From FEN-1073 sp050010135 (GTDB lineage: Bacteria; Chloroflexota; Anaerolineae; Anaerolineales; RBG-16-64-43): a stretch of DNA of 18,327 nt. How positions within the stretch are numbered: the stretch's first letter is position 1; the number at the start of each line of letters is the position of its first letter. Made by a program: the position numbers and the translations under genes. Where the stretch lies: NCBI GenBank assembly GCA_050010135.1, contig JBEKLP010000059.1, forward strand, positions 1 through 18,327. The letters are read 5' to 3'. The notes beneath the pieces are model-generated. The model saw only the letters and a program-made list of their open reading frames with translations, was not told the origin of the DNA and made no database searches. Shown here in pieces: positions 1-6,821 of the stretch.

Positions 1-679
1 GGGCGATCATCTCGAACTCGACGTCGGTCGGATCGCGGTTTTCCTCGCGGAAATATTCCTGGATCGCGCGCATTTCATCCAGATCGAGCGCCGCGAGGCG
101 CGCGATGGAAAGTTTGGCCAGGCCCTTGTCGTCGAGCGCGCGGATCGGGAGGATCTCCACCTCGCCGGAAGATTCGGCCGGGTGGGGGAAGACCGGCCGG
201 ATGGCGCCGATGGCGTAGCGCTGGATCACGTCGTTGGCCAGGAGTTTTCGGGCCAACGTGGTGCGCTGGGCGGGGGTGAGCGCGCCGCGGATGATATAGC
301 GCGTTCCGGTCGCGGCGCGGCGCAGTCCTTCCACCTCGAGCAGTTGCGCGCAGCGGACGATTTCCATCGCCACCGGGTCGGTCACGCCGGGGCGAAGGGC
401 CACTTCGATGACGAAAGCGCCGGCCGGCGGCTTGGCCGCCTTCTCGCGCCAGGCCCCGACTTGCGTAAGCGGATCGGTGAGCAGCCCGGTGCATAGCTTC
501 TCGCGATCCTCTGCGGAAAGTGCGCCTTCGAGGAAGTAAAGCAGCTCGCGTTCGATCTTGCGTACGGACCGCAGGCCGATGGCGCGCGCGTCGGCGAGCA
601 TCCCCTCGGCGACGGGGTCGCATTCGAGGGTGGAGCGGACGACCAGGGTGTGGACGGGCAGAAGGGCTTCGGTCTTCAC
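1..679 (-). CDS. purL: Phosphoribosylformylglycinamidine synthase, fused PurS-PurS-PurL (5' part)
   Basis: This is the amino-terminal part (226 codons) of a purine-biosynthesis enzyme that converts FGAR, glutamine and ATP to FGAM in the cytoplasm; the rest lies beyond the window edge. I translated the minus strand from a GTG at 679, preceded by GGGAG about ten bases upstream. Residues about 8-75 and 86-165 look like two tandem PurS-type domains (LVVRSTLECDPVAEGMLADA and FVIEVALRPGVTDPVAMEIV). The last residues, RDPTDVEFEMIA, match the start of the PurL small-type catalytic domain, normally followed by the TWSEHC motif. PurS is usually a separate protein of about 80 residues, so a fusion with two PurS copies is a lineage feature. 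The first in-frame ATG comes some 26 codons later and would cut the first PurS strand, which favours the GTG. The gene is transcribed away from everything else in the window except the DUF1801 gene. Confidence 0.85.
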   Translation of the reverse strand, partial: MKTEALLPVHTLVVRSTLECDPVAEGMLADARAIGLRSVRKIERELLYFLEGALSAEDREKLCTGLLTDPLTQVGAWREKAAKPPAGAFVIEVALRPGVTDPVAMEIVRCAQLLEVEGLRRAATGTRYIIRGALTPAQRTTLARKLLANDVIQRYAIGAIRPVFPHPAESSGEVEILPIRALDDKGLAKLSIARLAALDLDEMRAIQEYFREENRDPTDVEFEMIA

Positions 680-780
680 AAGTGTGTTCTCCCAGTTTGC
701 CGGCCGGGCAGGAAACGGAAACGGCCGGAGCGGTAGGTTCTCTCTATAAGGGAATGGGTATTCAAGCGGTGTTGGGCCGG

Positions 781-809
781 ATTATATCGGGGTTGGGAGG
801 GGGAGTCAA
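781..809 (-). promoter_or_regulatory. Sigma70-type promoter of purSL
   Basis: On the minus strand TTGACT (809-804) is followed by exactly 17 bases and then TATAAT (786-781). This is one mismatch from full consensus. Transcription would begin near 774, giving a leader of about 95 bases. The leader holds an inverted repeat, CCGGCCG (728-722) and CGGCCGG (706-700), with a 15-base loop ending close to the ribosome-binding site. I see no PurR-type operator that I can defend. Confidence 0.8.
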
Positions 810-1314
810 TTAAGCGGGGTTTGGAGGATATGAAGATGTTGTGAACAATGGGGAACATCCGGTTCGGAAACGGGAAACCGTTTCTCTTTACGAATGTCGC
901 ATGGATAATTCAATCGAATGCTTTGGTTGGCCCACCGGGTTCCAAACTCGTTGGAGATCAGTGCGATAAATCCGCCGAAACCGGTCGAAGCGGTTTTATG
1001 GACGCTGAATTGCGGATGCGGGTGGCAGAGGAACAAGAGCTTTCGTCCCTTTGCCGCGCCGAATGGTATAGACCGGACACCGGGAATCTAAAACCCGGAG
1101 GCGTGGTTATCGATTTTCCCTGAAAAGCCCGGTGTTCTATCCGTCGACCCAAACGAACCCATGGAGTCGCGCGCTCTATTCCGGCTTATGGAAAACCGAG
1201 TTATTCGATTTGCCAACCGTTGAGTAAAATGAAAGGAATATTGCCGGGCCGGGAAACCGGTGAGTCAAAATCCATTGGACGGAAAAATATCCAATACCCG
1301 CGAGAGGTCATGCT
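810..1314. other. Intergenic stretch with no recognisable gene
   Basis: Several short open frames exist on both strands, but none has a convincing ribosome-binding site together with a recognisable protein. A short inverted repeat, ATTGGA (1274-1279) and TCCAAT (1290-1295), lies just upstream of the acetyltransferase and could be an operator or a small hairpin. Otherwise I see nothing here beyond the divergent gap between purSL and the next gene. Confidence 0.5.
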
Positions 1315-1845
1315 TTGGTAAATGGGCAGGATCCGCTCTTCATCCTCGAAACAGAACGCCTGATATTACGACGGCAGCAAGCCGGCGATGTGGCCATTCT
1401 CGCAAATCTATGGTCTGATCCGGAAGCGACTCGGTATCTGGGAGGGCCTCGCGAAAGAGGCTGGCTCCAATCCGTATTTGAAGAAACGGCGAGAAACCCT
1501 TTTTCCGAACCCTATGACCTCTGGCCGGTTGTCGAGAAGGAGGCGGGTCTACTGATAGGGGACTGTGGCCTCCTCGAAAAAGTAATTGAAGGCAAACCCG
1601 AGATTGAACTCAATTACATCTTCTTCCCTTCAATGTGGGGGCGGGGATATGCAACGGAAATAGGACAGGCGATCCAGCGCTTGGCTTTTACAAAAATGGG
1701 ATTAAAGCGGCTGGTCGCCTTGATCGCGCCGGGGAATCAGGCTTCTGAGCGCGTAGCGGTCAAGGTGGGGATGCACTTCGAAAAGGAAATCGTCCGGCCC
1801 GGGGGTGCCACAAGGAAATTATACATTGTCGAGGCGGGAGAATAA
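1315..1845 (+). CDS. GNAT family N-acetyltransferase (RimJ/RimL type)
   Basis: This is a 176-residue acetyltransferase of the Acetyltransf_3 type, moving an acetyl group from acetyl-CoA to an amine, perhaps a protein N-terminus or a small molecule. The amino end has the family opening LETERLILRR (residues about 10-19). The acetyl-CoA loop is WGRGYATE (about 108-115), followed by the KRLVALIAPGNQAS stretch typical of the fold. I use the TTG at 1315, because AGAGG at 1303-1307 sits seven bases upstream and no ATG in this frame precedes the family motif. The nearby ATG at 1310 is in another frame and meets a stop at once. The substrate cannot be told from sequence. The next gene also modifies small molecules (aminoglycosides), but there is a 177-base gap, so an operon is not assured. 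Confidence 0.82.
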   Translation: MVNGQDPLFILETERLILRRQQAGDVAILANLWSDPEATRYLGGPRERGWLQSVFEETARNPFSEPYDLWPVVEKEAGLLIGDCGLLEKVIEGKPEIELNYIFFPSMWGRGYATEIGQAIQRLAFTKMGLKRLVALIAPGNQASERVAVKVGMHFEKEIVRPGGATRKLYIVEAGE

Positions 1846-1882
1846 ATCACGCCCGGCATGATTCGGAAGTTAACCTCGGTAA

Positions 1883-1897
1883 TTGATATGATATCAA
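1883..1897. promoter_or_regulatory. 15-bp palindrome upstream of the ANT(6)-like gene
   Basis: TTGATAT (1883-1889) and ATATCAA (1891-1897) form a perfect inverted repeat around one central base. A smaller one, CGTAT-C-ATACG, follows at 1924-1934. Both lie in the 177-base gap before the adenylyltransferase and could be operator half-sites. No regulator gene is adjacent, so this is only a positional suggestion. Confidence 0.3.
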
Positions 1898-2022
1898 TCG
1901 AGTAGCAGGACGCGGCGGTAAATCGTATCATACGGTTTTGGCTTATCCGGTAACATATTGGTGGGATAATCATCGGCCGGTTGTGGAAGGGCGGCTCATG
2001 GGCCGCCTGCCTTGGGATGATC

Positions 2023-2889
2023 ATGCGAAGCGAACAGGAAATGCTTGCCCTGATAGCAGATACCGCAAAGGACGACGAGCGCATACGAGCCGTCGTCCTG
2101 AACGGTTCGCGCGCAAATCCCAATGCGAAACGCGACGTCTTTCAGGATTATGATGTTGTCTATATTGTTACCGATCCTTCGTCTTTTAAAAAGGATCCCG
2201 ATTGGATCAAGCGCTTCGGCGATCTCATGATCCTGCAACTACCGGATGAAATGCATGATCCGCCGCCGGACGATAGCGAACGGTTCGCTTACCTCATGCA
2301 GTTCATGGATGGCAATCGAATCGATCTGACAATATACCCAGTCGCAAAGCTGGATGAGCTTGAAAAGGACAGTCTCAGTCTGCTGCTCCTCGATAAGGAT
2401 GGAATCATCGGCCCGATTGCCCCGGCGAGCGAAAAGGACTATCTCCCCCGGCCCCCCACGGCCAAGGCATTCTCGGATTGTTGCAACGAATTCTGGTGGG
2501 TAAACCCCTACGTTGCCAAGGGGTTGTGGCGCGAAGAAATAACGTATGCCAAATACTTCGCGGATGGGGTCCGGGAACAGCTGATGAAAATGCTGGCGTG
2601 GCATATTGGGATTAACACCCGGTTTGCCCGGAACCTGGGTAAACAGGGCAAATACTTCCGGGAGTATCTGGAACCGGAGTTATGGGATCAGCTTCAAAAA
2701 ACATATTCGGATGCCGCCTATGATCATACCTGGGACGCATTATTCGCTATGGGCAACCTGTTCCGGCGGGTAGCCCTTTCGGTGGCGGAGCATTTTAATT
2801 TTGAGTATCCCCTGGGCGATGATCAAAGGGTGAGCGCGTACCTCGAATATATACGAACTCTTCCCAAGAATTCGCGGGAGATGGATTGA
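2023..2889 (+). CDS. Aminoglycoside 6-adenylyltransferase, ANT(6)/AadE family
   Basis: This 288-residue protein resembles ANT(6) enzymes, which use ATP to adenylate streptomycin at the 6-hydroxyl group, in the cytoplasm. The opening MRSEQEMLALIADTAKDDER is typical of the family. The nucleotidyltransferase core is present: NGSR at 27-30, the metal-binding pair D42 and D44 in FQDYD, and a third acidic residue, D101, in RIDLTIYP. The length agrees with the usual 285-300 residues and the carboxy-terminal helical domain is complete. I chose the ATG at 2023, with GGGA five bases upstream, because homologues start with this MRSEQ stretch. The frame is open back to a TTG at 1981 and an ATG at 2017. 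Chromosomal homologues are common in environmental bacteria, so clinical-level resistance should not be assumed. Confidence 0.88.
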   Translation: MRSEQEMLALIADTAKDDERIRAVVLNGSRANPNAKRDVFQDYDVVYIVTDPSSFKKDPDWIKRFGDLMILQLPDEMHDPPPDDSERFAYLMQFMDGNRIDLTIYPVAKLDELEKDSLSLLLLDKDGIIGPIAPASEKDYLPRPPTAKAFSDCCNEFWWVNPYVAKGLWREEITYAKYFADGVREQLMKMLAWHIGINTRFARNLGKQGKYFREYLEPELWDQLQKTYSDAAYDHTWDALFAMGNLFRRVALSVAEHFNFEYPLGDDQRVSAYLEYIRTLPKNSREMD

Positions 2890-3041
2890 TCAGAAGAGCC
2901 TCTTTCCAGTAAAAGCGGTTGGCATTGAGGACGAATGGACGACGGATAGATACCCCATGTCGGCGAAGTTATCCCTCCGCCGGCCCCCGTTTGGGGCGGT
3001 TCTCTGAATGACGTTGGATCCTGGATTTCAAGGAGTACATT

Positions 3042-3737
3042 ATGAAAACTATCGGGCTCATCGGCGGAATGAGTTGGGAATCCTCCGCCGAGTATTATCG
3101 CATCATCAACGAAATGACCAGGACCAAATTGGGCGGGTTACATTCGGCCAAAAGCATAATGGTCTCGGTGGATTTTGCGGAAATCGAGGCATTGCAGGAT
3201 CACGGTCGATGGCAGGAAGCGGCTCACCTGATGGTGGCGGCAGCACAGGGCGTTGAGCAGGCAGGGGCAGATTTTGTTGTTCTCTGTACGAACACCATGC
3301 ACAAACTGGCGGATGAGATTCAAGCCAATATCCATATTCCTATATTGCATATCGCGGATGCCACTGCCCAAAGGGTAAAAGCGACTGGCCTCCGCAAAAT
3401 AGGATTGTTGGGCACGCGCTATACCATGGAGCAGGACTTTTACAAGGGCCGCCTGATTAACAAATATGGCCTCGAAGTCGTCACCCCGGACGGTCCGGAC
3501 CGCGAAATAGTACACCGTGTAATTTATGATGAATTGTGCCTTGGCATCGTTAAACCGGAATCAAGGGAACGGTATATTCAGATCATGGAAAAGTTGGTTC
3601 GGGCGGGAGCGAAAGGAATTATTTTGGGTTGCACGGAAATCGAACAACTGGTTCGCGAAGCAGACAGTCCGGTACCGCTGTTCCCCACCGCAAAGATCCA
3701 CGCCATTGCGGCCGTCGAATATGCATTGGCAGAATAA
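3042..3737 (+). CDS. Aspartate/glutamate racemase family protein (YgeA/RacX-like)
   Basis: This is a complete 231-residue PLP-independent amino-acid racemase. The fold starts with KTIGLIGGMSWESS, the family signature. The two catalytic cysteines are Cys82 in LCTNTMHK and Cys197 in LGCTEI, which remove and return the alpha proton from opposite faces. The broad-specificity YgeA/RacX branch makes non-canonical D-amino acids that can enter peptidoglycan or act in biofilm release; which substrate applies here cannot be read from the sequence. AAGGAG lies seven bases before the ATG. The preceding 152 bases hold a GC-rich inverted repeat (GCCCC-cgttt-GGGGC near 2984-2998) that may end the upstream transcript. 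The gene stands alone, with no peptidoglycan gene beside it. Confidence 0.88.
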   Translation: MKTIGLIGGMSWESSAEYYRIINEMTRTKLGGLHSAKSIMVSVDFAEIEALQDHGRWQEAAHLMVAAAQGVEQAGADFVVLCTNTMHKLADEIQANIHIPILHIADATAQRVKATGLRKIGLLGTRYTMEQDFYKGRLINKYGLEVVTPDGPDREIVHRVIYDELCLGIVKPESRERYIQIMEKLVRAGAKGIILGCTEIEQLVREADSPVPLFPTAKIHAIAAVEYALAE

Positions 3738-3811
3738 TCCGGAGATGAAAGTGATTTGCCACGGATAATGTTTTGCACTCTATTTGTAGTGTTTCGTTGG
3801 ATCCGAGGCAG

Positions 3812-4072
3812 ATGAAACACAGGATATTTTCGCAACGCCTACCCGGCAAATTACGGTTCGAGGAACATATCCTCTCCGCCACCCCGGGACTTGACCCCCT
3901 CATTTTCGATCCTGTTGGAACGATCCAGGAAGCCGTCCTCACCTGAAATGTCGATGAGATGGGGATGGGCTTTCCGAGCACAGCCGTCGCCAAGACACTC
4001 GTCACATCCATAAAAATAACCGGATATACTTTACGATGGATTACGCAGCCGGTTTTTCCAAGAGGAGGTTAA
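3812..4072 (+). pseudogene. Possible broken ORF with one internal stop
   Basis: The plus-strand frame starting at ATG 3812 reads 44 sensible-looking residues (including FEEHILSATPGLDPLIFDP), meets TGA at 3944-3946, and then continues open for another 41 codons (NVDEMGMGFPSTAVAKTL) to TAA at 4070-4072. Composition on both sides of the stop looks protein-like, so a single base change from TGG is a natural reading. I do not recognise the family and see no good ribosome-binding site. It lies in the 339-base gap after the racemase and may equally be chance. Confidence 0.25.
4001..4030 (+). promoter_or_regulatory. Possible promoter for the 58-residue membrane protein
   Basis: TATACT at 4025-4030 is a good -10 box. 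GTCACA at 4001-4006, with an 18-base spacer, is a weak -35. Transcription would start near 4037, about 40 bases before the strong ribosome-binding site of the small gene. Confidence 0.3.
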
Positions 4073-4076
4073 GCCG

Positions 4077-4253
4077 ATGAAGAAGTATCAGCCGACCGGA
4101 ATCGTTCCGGCGGGTATTGTGCTGTTGACCCTGGTAGCGTACGGCTTGCGGGTCGTCGGCGCCGGCTCGCCGAGCTCACTGCCGCCGGCGGATTGGCCAT
4201 CGCGAGTTGCAGCCGGGGCCACGAGAGAATACCAGGGGTGGTTTTATAATTAA
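4077..4253 (+). CDS. Small single-pass membrane protein, 58 residues
   Basis: I recognise no family. The ORF begins MKKYQPTGIVPAGIVLLTLV. A hydrophobic segment at residues 8-29 could form one transmembrane helix, followed by a Ser/Pro-rich linker and an aromatic tail ending in WFYN. The start is well supported: AGGAGG at 4063-4068, eight bases before the ATG, is among the strongest ribosome-binding sites in the window. Two lysines before the hydrophobic stretch suggest a cytoplasmic amino end. A secreted protein is possible, but no clear signal-peptidase site is seen. It ends 105 bases before the flavoprotein gene, so the two may share a transcript. The main doubt is its short length and lack of a known relative. 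Confidence 0.6.
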   Translation: MKKYQPTGIVPAGIVLLTLVAYGLRVVGAGSPSSLPPADWPSRVAAGATREYQGWFYN

Positions 4254-4358
4254 AAATAATCTGATCGTTTTACTGCGCCGTTGAGGTGCACATGGTCCGA
4301 TATATCGGGATTGCGGAAAAATCACCCGACCATCCTTTTCCTTCGTGAAGGACAGACT

Positions 4359-4940
4359 ATGAATGTTCTGGGAATATCCGGAAGTTTGAACCCAGATGGC
4401 AACACGGCCTTTGCGGTCCGGCACGCGCTCGACATCCTCCGTCGGGAGGGAATCCAGACGCAATTTATTTCTCTGGCCGGAAAGGATATCCACCCGTGCG
4501 ACGGATGCTGGTCCTGCGCGGCTGAAAGGCAATGCCAATATCAGGACGATATGGAAGAAATCATCGCCGGAATGCGTTGGTGCCACGGGTTGATCCTTGC
4601 CTCTCCCGTCCATTTCGGTATGGTGTCCGGCTCGCTCAAGGTGATGATGGACCGCTGCGTGCTCCTCCGACCCAGCTACGGGGACGTGATGGAGATGGCG
4701 GGGAAGATCGGGGGAGGGATCGCCTGCGGCAGCTTCCGCAACGGCGGGCAGGAGACCACATTGCACAACATTCACCTGTTCCTGCTGCAGCAGAACATGC
4801 GGGTGGTGAGTGACGGGGCGGGGTACAGCCATATGGGGGGCGCAATCGTTGGGGACGCCAAGCAGGATGATCTGGGATTGCAAACAGTGGAGAATTTGGC
4901 GCGCAATTTGCTGTTCATGCTCAGGCAACCGGGTGCATGA
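4359..4940 (+). CDS. Flavodoxin-like NADPH-dependent FMN reductase / iron-sulfur flavoprotein
   Basis: This is a 193-residue redox protein. It opens with MNVLGISGSLNPDGNT, the FMN phosphate-binding loop of the FMN_red/iron-sulfur flavoprotein group. It then has four close cysteines, Cys47, Cys50, Cys53 and Cys59 (CDGCWSC...C), followed by DDM. That spacing (C-x2-C-x2-C-x5-C) fits the compact [4Fe-4S] motif of archaeal and bacterial iron-sulfur flavoproteins, which accept electrons from ferredoxin and pass them to small oxidants such as oxygen or peroxide. ASPVHFGMVSG (81-91) is the usual FMN-contact loop. The frame extends upstream without a proper start, so I use the ATG at 4359, with AAGGA seven bases before it. 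An alternative is a quinone or nitro-reductase of the same fold. Confidence 0.82.
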   Translation: MNVLGISGSLNPDGNTAFAVRHALDILRREGIQTQFISLAGKDIHPCDGCWSCAAERQCQYQDDMEEIIAGMRWCHGLILASPVHFGMVSGSLKVMMDRCVLLRPSYGDVMEMAGKIGGGIACGSFRNGGQETTLHNIHLFLLQQNMRVVSDGAGYSHMGGAIVGDAKQDDLGLQTVENLARNLLFMLRQPGA

Positions 4941-4993
4941 ATGGAATCGATCGGAGAGGCCGATCGTAAACCGCGACGGTAGAGGAGGCGAAA

Positions 4994-5428
4994 ATGTCGT
5001 TGCTTGGAGTTGTTTTCACGATACATATGATCGGATTAGTGATTTGGCTTGGGGCTGCGTTCCTGCTGCCGATCGCCGTTCTTCCCGCCCTGAAGAGCCT
5101 GGCGGCGGCCGAACAAAATAAATTTATAGATAAATTCACAAGCCGATTTATTCCGTGGTTTGTGATCGGCGGAATAGCCGTCGGGCTAACCGGTTGGGCC
5201 CAAACCACCATGATGGCGGACGACCTGAATATCCCGGTGATGATCGCCAAGCATGTTGCGATTCTTCCTTTGATTGCCGTGAGCGCATATATCTGGTTCT
5301 ATTTAGCCAGGAAACTATCGAAGCCCGGAGCGGAGCAGAAATTGTGGACCCAATTCGTGGTCTGGGGTTGGATCCAGGCGGGCTTGGGTGTGATTGTGCT
5401 GATCCTAACCGGATGGCTCACGGGATAA
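4994..5428 (+). CDS. CopD-like four-helix integral membrane protein
   Basis: This 144-residue protein has four likely transmembrane helices (about residues 5-33, 52-71, 85-105 and 122-142). His11 in helix one and His87 at the start of helix three are placed like the histidines of CopD/DUF2269-type membrane proteins, where they can bind haem or copper. The resemblance is in layout and not in a diagnostic motif. AGAGGAGG lies six to eight bases before the ATG at 4994. The gene follows the flavoprotein by 53 bases, so co-transcription is plausible; a membrane redox partner for a flavoprotein would make sense but is inference only. Confidence 0.65.
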   Translation: MSLLGVVFTIHMIGLVIWLGAAFLLPIAVLPALKSLAAAEQNKFIDKFTSRFIPWFVIGGIAVGLTGWAQTTMMADDLNIPVMIAKHVAILPLIAVSAYIWFYLARKLSKPGAEQKLWTQFVVWGWIQAGLGVIVLILTGWLTG

Positions 5429-5589
5429 GTCCGGCCCGCCCGAAGCGAAGGCGTCTGGTCGCCGACTGCGGAAGGGTTAATCCGCCGCGGCCCAAATCGA
5501 AGCATTGGGCGGTGAAAGTCTTCGGTCCGGCATCCCGGTGATCGACAGAGCTTTTCCGGCGGCGAGTGGGAGTTCTTTACCTCTTTATT

Positions 5590-6120
5590 ATGGAAAGCAG
5601 GTATTCCTTTGTCGGCCATGGAATCGAAGAGTATGTTAAAAAAAAAGAGGCCATCGCCGATTCGATTTCCCAATCGGTCGGTAATTTCTGCGACCGCCAC
5701 CGCCAATTAACGGAGGAAGTCACGATCCGCAAACCGTCGGAATCCGGATGGACGATTAAGGAGATCGTCGGCCACTTGATCGATTCGGCTGCCAACAACC
5801 ATCAGCGAATCACCCGGTTACAACTTGTCGCGGAATTGCAATTTCCTCCCTATGAAAACGAAAAATGGCTGGCCGCGGAGAAATGGAATTTCCTCGGATG
5901 GTTTGAAATTCTCGGCCTCTTCCAATCCTATAATCTCTTCCTGGTTCACTTGATTCGCAACGTGGATCCGGGGAATCTGAACCACCGCTGGTTCGGCCGA
6001 GACCGGTTCGGCGAGCGGATATATACCCTGGAAGAAATAATTGTCGATTATCGGACCCACTTGCAGGAACATCTGGATCAAATAGAAACGCAGCTGAAGG
6101 AATTTCGCGGAGACGATTGA
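5590..6120 (+). CDS. DinB-fold (YfiT/DinB) putative metal-dependent protein
   Basis: This 176-residue four-helix bundle belongs to the DinB/YfiT group, many of which act as thiol S-transferases or hydrolases with a divalent metal. The expected histidine triad is present: His62 in IVGHLIDSA, and His157 and His161 in THLQEHLDQI (H-x3-H). The segment SGWTIKEIVGHL is the family hallmark. I prefer the ATG at 5590. The frame is open to a GTG at 5566, but the extra residues (VGVLYLFI) are not family-like, and neither start has a clear ribosome-binding site. The next gene starts 16 bases after this one stops. It is one of four proteins of this fold in the window. Confidence 0.78.
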   Translation: MESRYSFVGHGIEEYVKKKEAIADSISQSVGNFCDRHRQLTEEVTIRKPSESGWTIKEIVGHLIDSAANNHQRITRLQLVAELQFPPYENEKWLAAEKWNFLGWFEILGLFQSYNLFLVHLIRNVDPGNLNHRWFGRDRFGERIYTLEEIIVDYRTHLQEHLDQIETQLKEFRGDD

Positions 6121-6136
6121 TCGAAGAGCGGCAAAA

Positions 6137-6685
6137 ATGCAGGGAAGCATTCAACTGACTTCGGAAATATTCTGGGAAAGCGCCGCGGTCACCGCCCTGA
6201 TCGACGCGGGATTATTGTTTCTCATCCTGCGTCTGATCGGTCCGGAGCGTTTTTTCCAGATCCGAGTGCCGGTGATCATTGCCGCGGGAGTCTTTTGGGG
6301 AATTCTGGGGGTCCTGGTGGTCCGGTCCTTTTGGGTTGCGTATTATCAATACTTTTATCCGCGATGGATGGGCGATTGGGGAATCTTCGTTTTTGGGCCT
6401 GGCATCGGCATCGTCTTGGCCGTTCTGTTCTATTGGATCGTTGCCCGGTTTCGCAGCCGTCCCGTCCCGGTGTTTTTTGCGCTGGTCGGGATCGAAGCCT
6501 TCCTCGAGCATCTTATGGGGATTTACAGCTTTCGTATCATGGACATCCCAAGCTTCCGAAGAGTCAGCCCGATCTCGGTACTGGCCTTTTCCGTCCCGGA
6601 ATACGTGGGCTACTGGTGCGTTATCATCCTCCTGGCCGATCGGATCCTGGCGGCCGCCGGGCGCAAGACCCCGTTCCTCCACTAA
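6137..6685 (+). CDS. Integral membrane protein of unknown function
   Basis: I do not recognise this 182-residue protein. It has about five hydrophobic helices (near residues 15-33, 43-63, 82-104, 111-130 and 146-173) joined by short loops. A polar aromatic patch, YYQYFYPRWMGDWG (69-82), precedes helix three. There is no signal peptidase site and no known catalytic motif. GAAGAG lies about eleven bases before the ATG, which is a weak ribosome-binding site, so translation may depend on read-through from the DinB gene 16 bases upstream. The 60 bases after the stop lead straight into the strong promoter of the next operon. Confidence 0.65.
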   Translation: MQGSIQLTSEIFWESAAVTALIDAGLLFLILRLIGPERFFQIRVPVIIAAGVFWGILGVLVVRSFWVAYYQYFYPRWMGDWGIFVFGPGIGIVLAVLFYWIVARFRSRPVPVFFALVGIEAFLEHLMGIYSFRIMDIPSFRRVSPISVLAFSVPEYVGYWCVIILLADRILAAAGRKTPFLH

Positions 6686-6745
6686 TTCTTCCGTTTTTCC
6701 GCATTTCGACAAGAAGCCGCATTCCGACGGATCCCCGCATGCCCA

Positions 6746-6773
6746 TTGACAAAAGGGATTCCCTCGATATAAT
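6746..6773 (+). promoter_or_regulatory. Consensus sigma70-type promoter of the ABC operon
   Basis: TTGACA (6746-6751) and TATAAT (6768-6773) are both perfect matches, with a 16-base spacer. Transcription would begin near 6780, inside the inverted repeat that follows. A promoter this strong would normally need a repressor, and the operon encodes a likely one. Confidence 0.85.
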
Positions 6774-6774
6774 G

Positions 6775-6803
6775 TAGACAGGTCTGTTAAATAAACCAGT
6801 CTA
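6775..6803. promoter_or_regulatory. Inverted-repeat operator just downstream of the -10 box
   Basis: TAGACAGG (6775-6782) and CCAGTCTA (6796-6803) are inverted copies with one mismatch and a 13-base centre. The left half is itself followed by GTCT, giving a smaller AGAC-ag-GTCT dyad. The site begins two bases after the -10 box and covers the start point, so a bound protein would block initiation. The winged-helix protein encoded at 7583-7900 in the same operon is the obvious candidate, though TetR-type repressors use similar TAGAC/GTCTA sites. Confidence 0.6.
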
Positions 6804-6821
6804 TATGGAATTGGAGGAATC

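Noticed and set aside
182..496. A 104-codon plus-strand frame and a 182-codon minus-strand frame at 75-623
   Set aside because: Both lie in other frames over the purSL coding sequence, which has recognisable PurS and PurL motifs, and they show the Arg/Gly-rich composition of antisense or shifted GC-rich reading.
848..1123. A 91-codon plus-strand frame in the gap after purSL, and overlapping minus-strand frames
   Set aside because: There is no ribosome-binding site, no family resemblance, and open frames exist on both strands over the same bases, as expected by chance in GC-rich DNA.
3944..3946. TGA read as selenocysteine
   Set aside because: No convincing bacterial SECIS-type hairpin follows directly, the residue context does not match a known selenoprotein, and no sel genes are seen.
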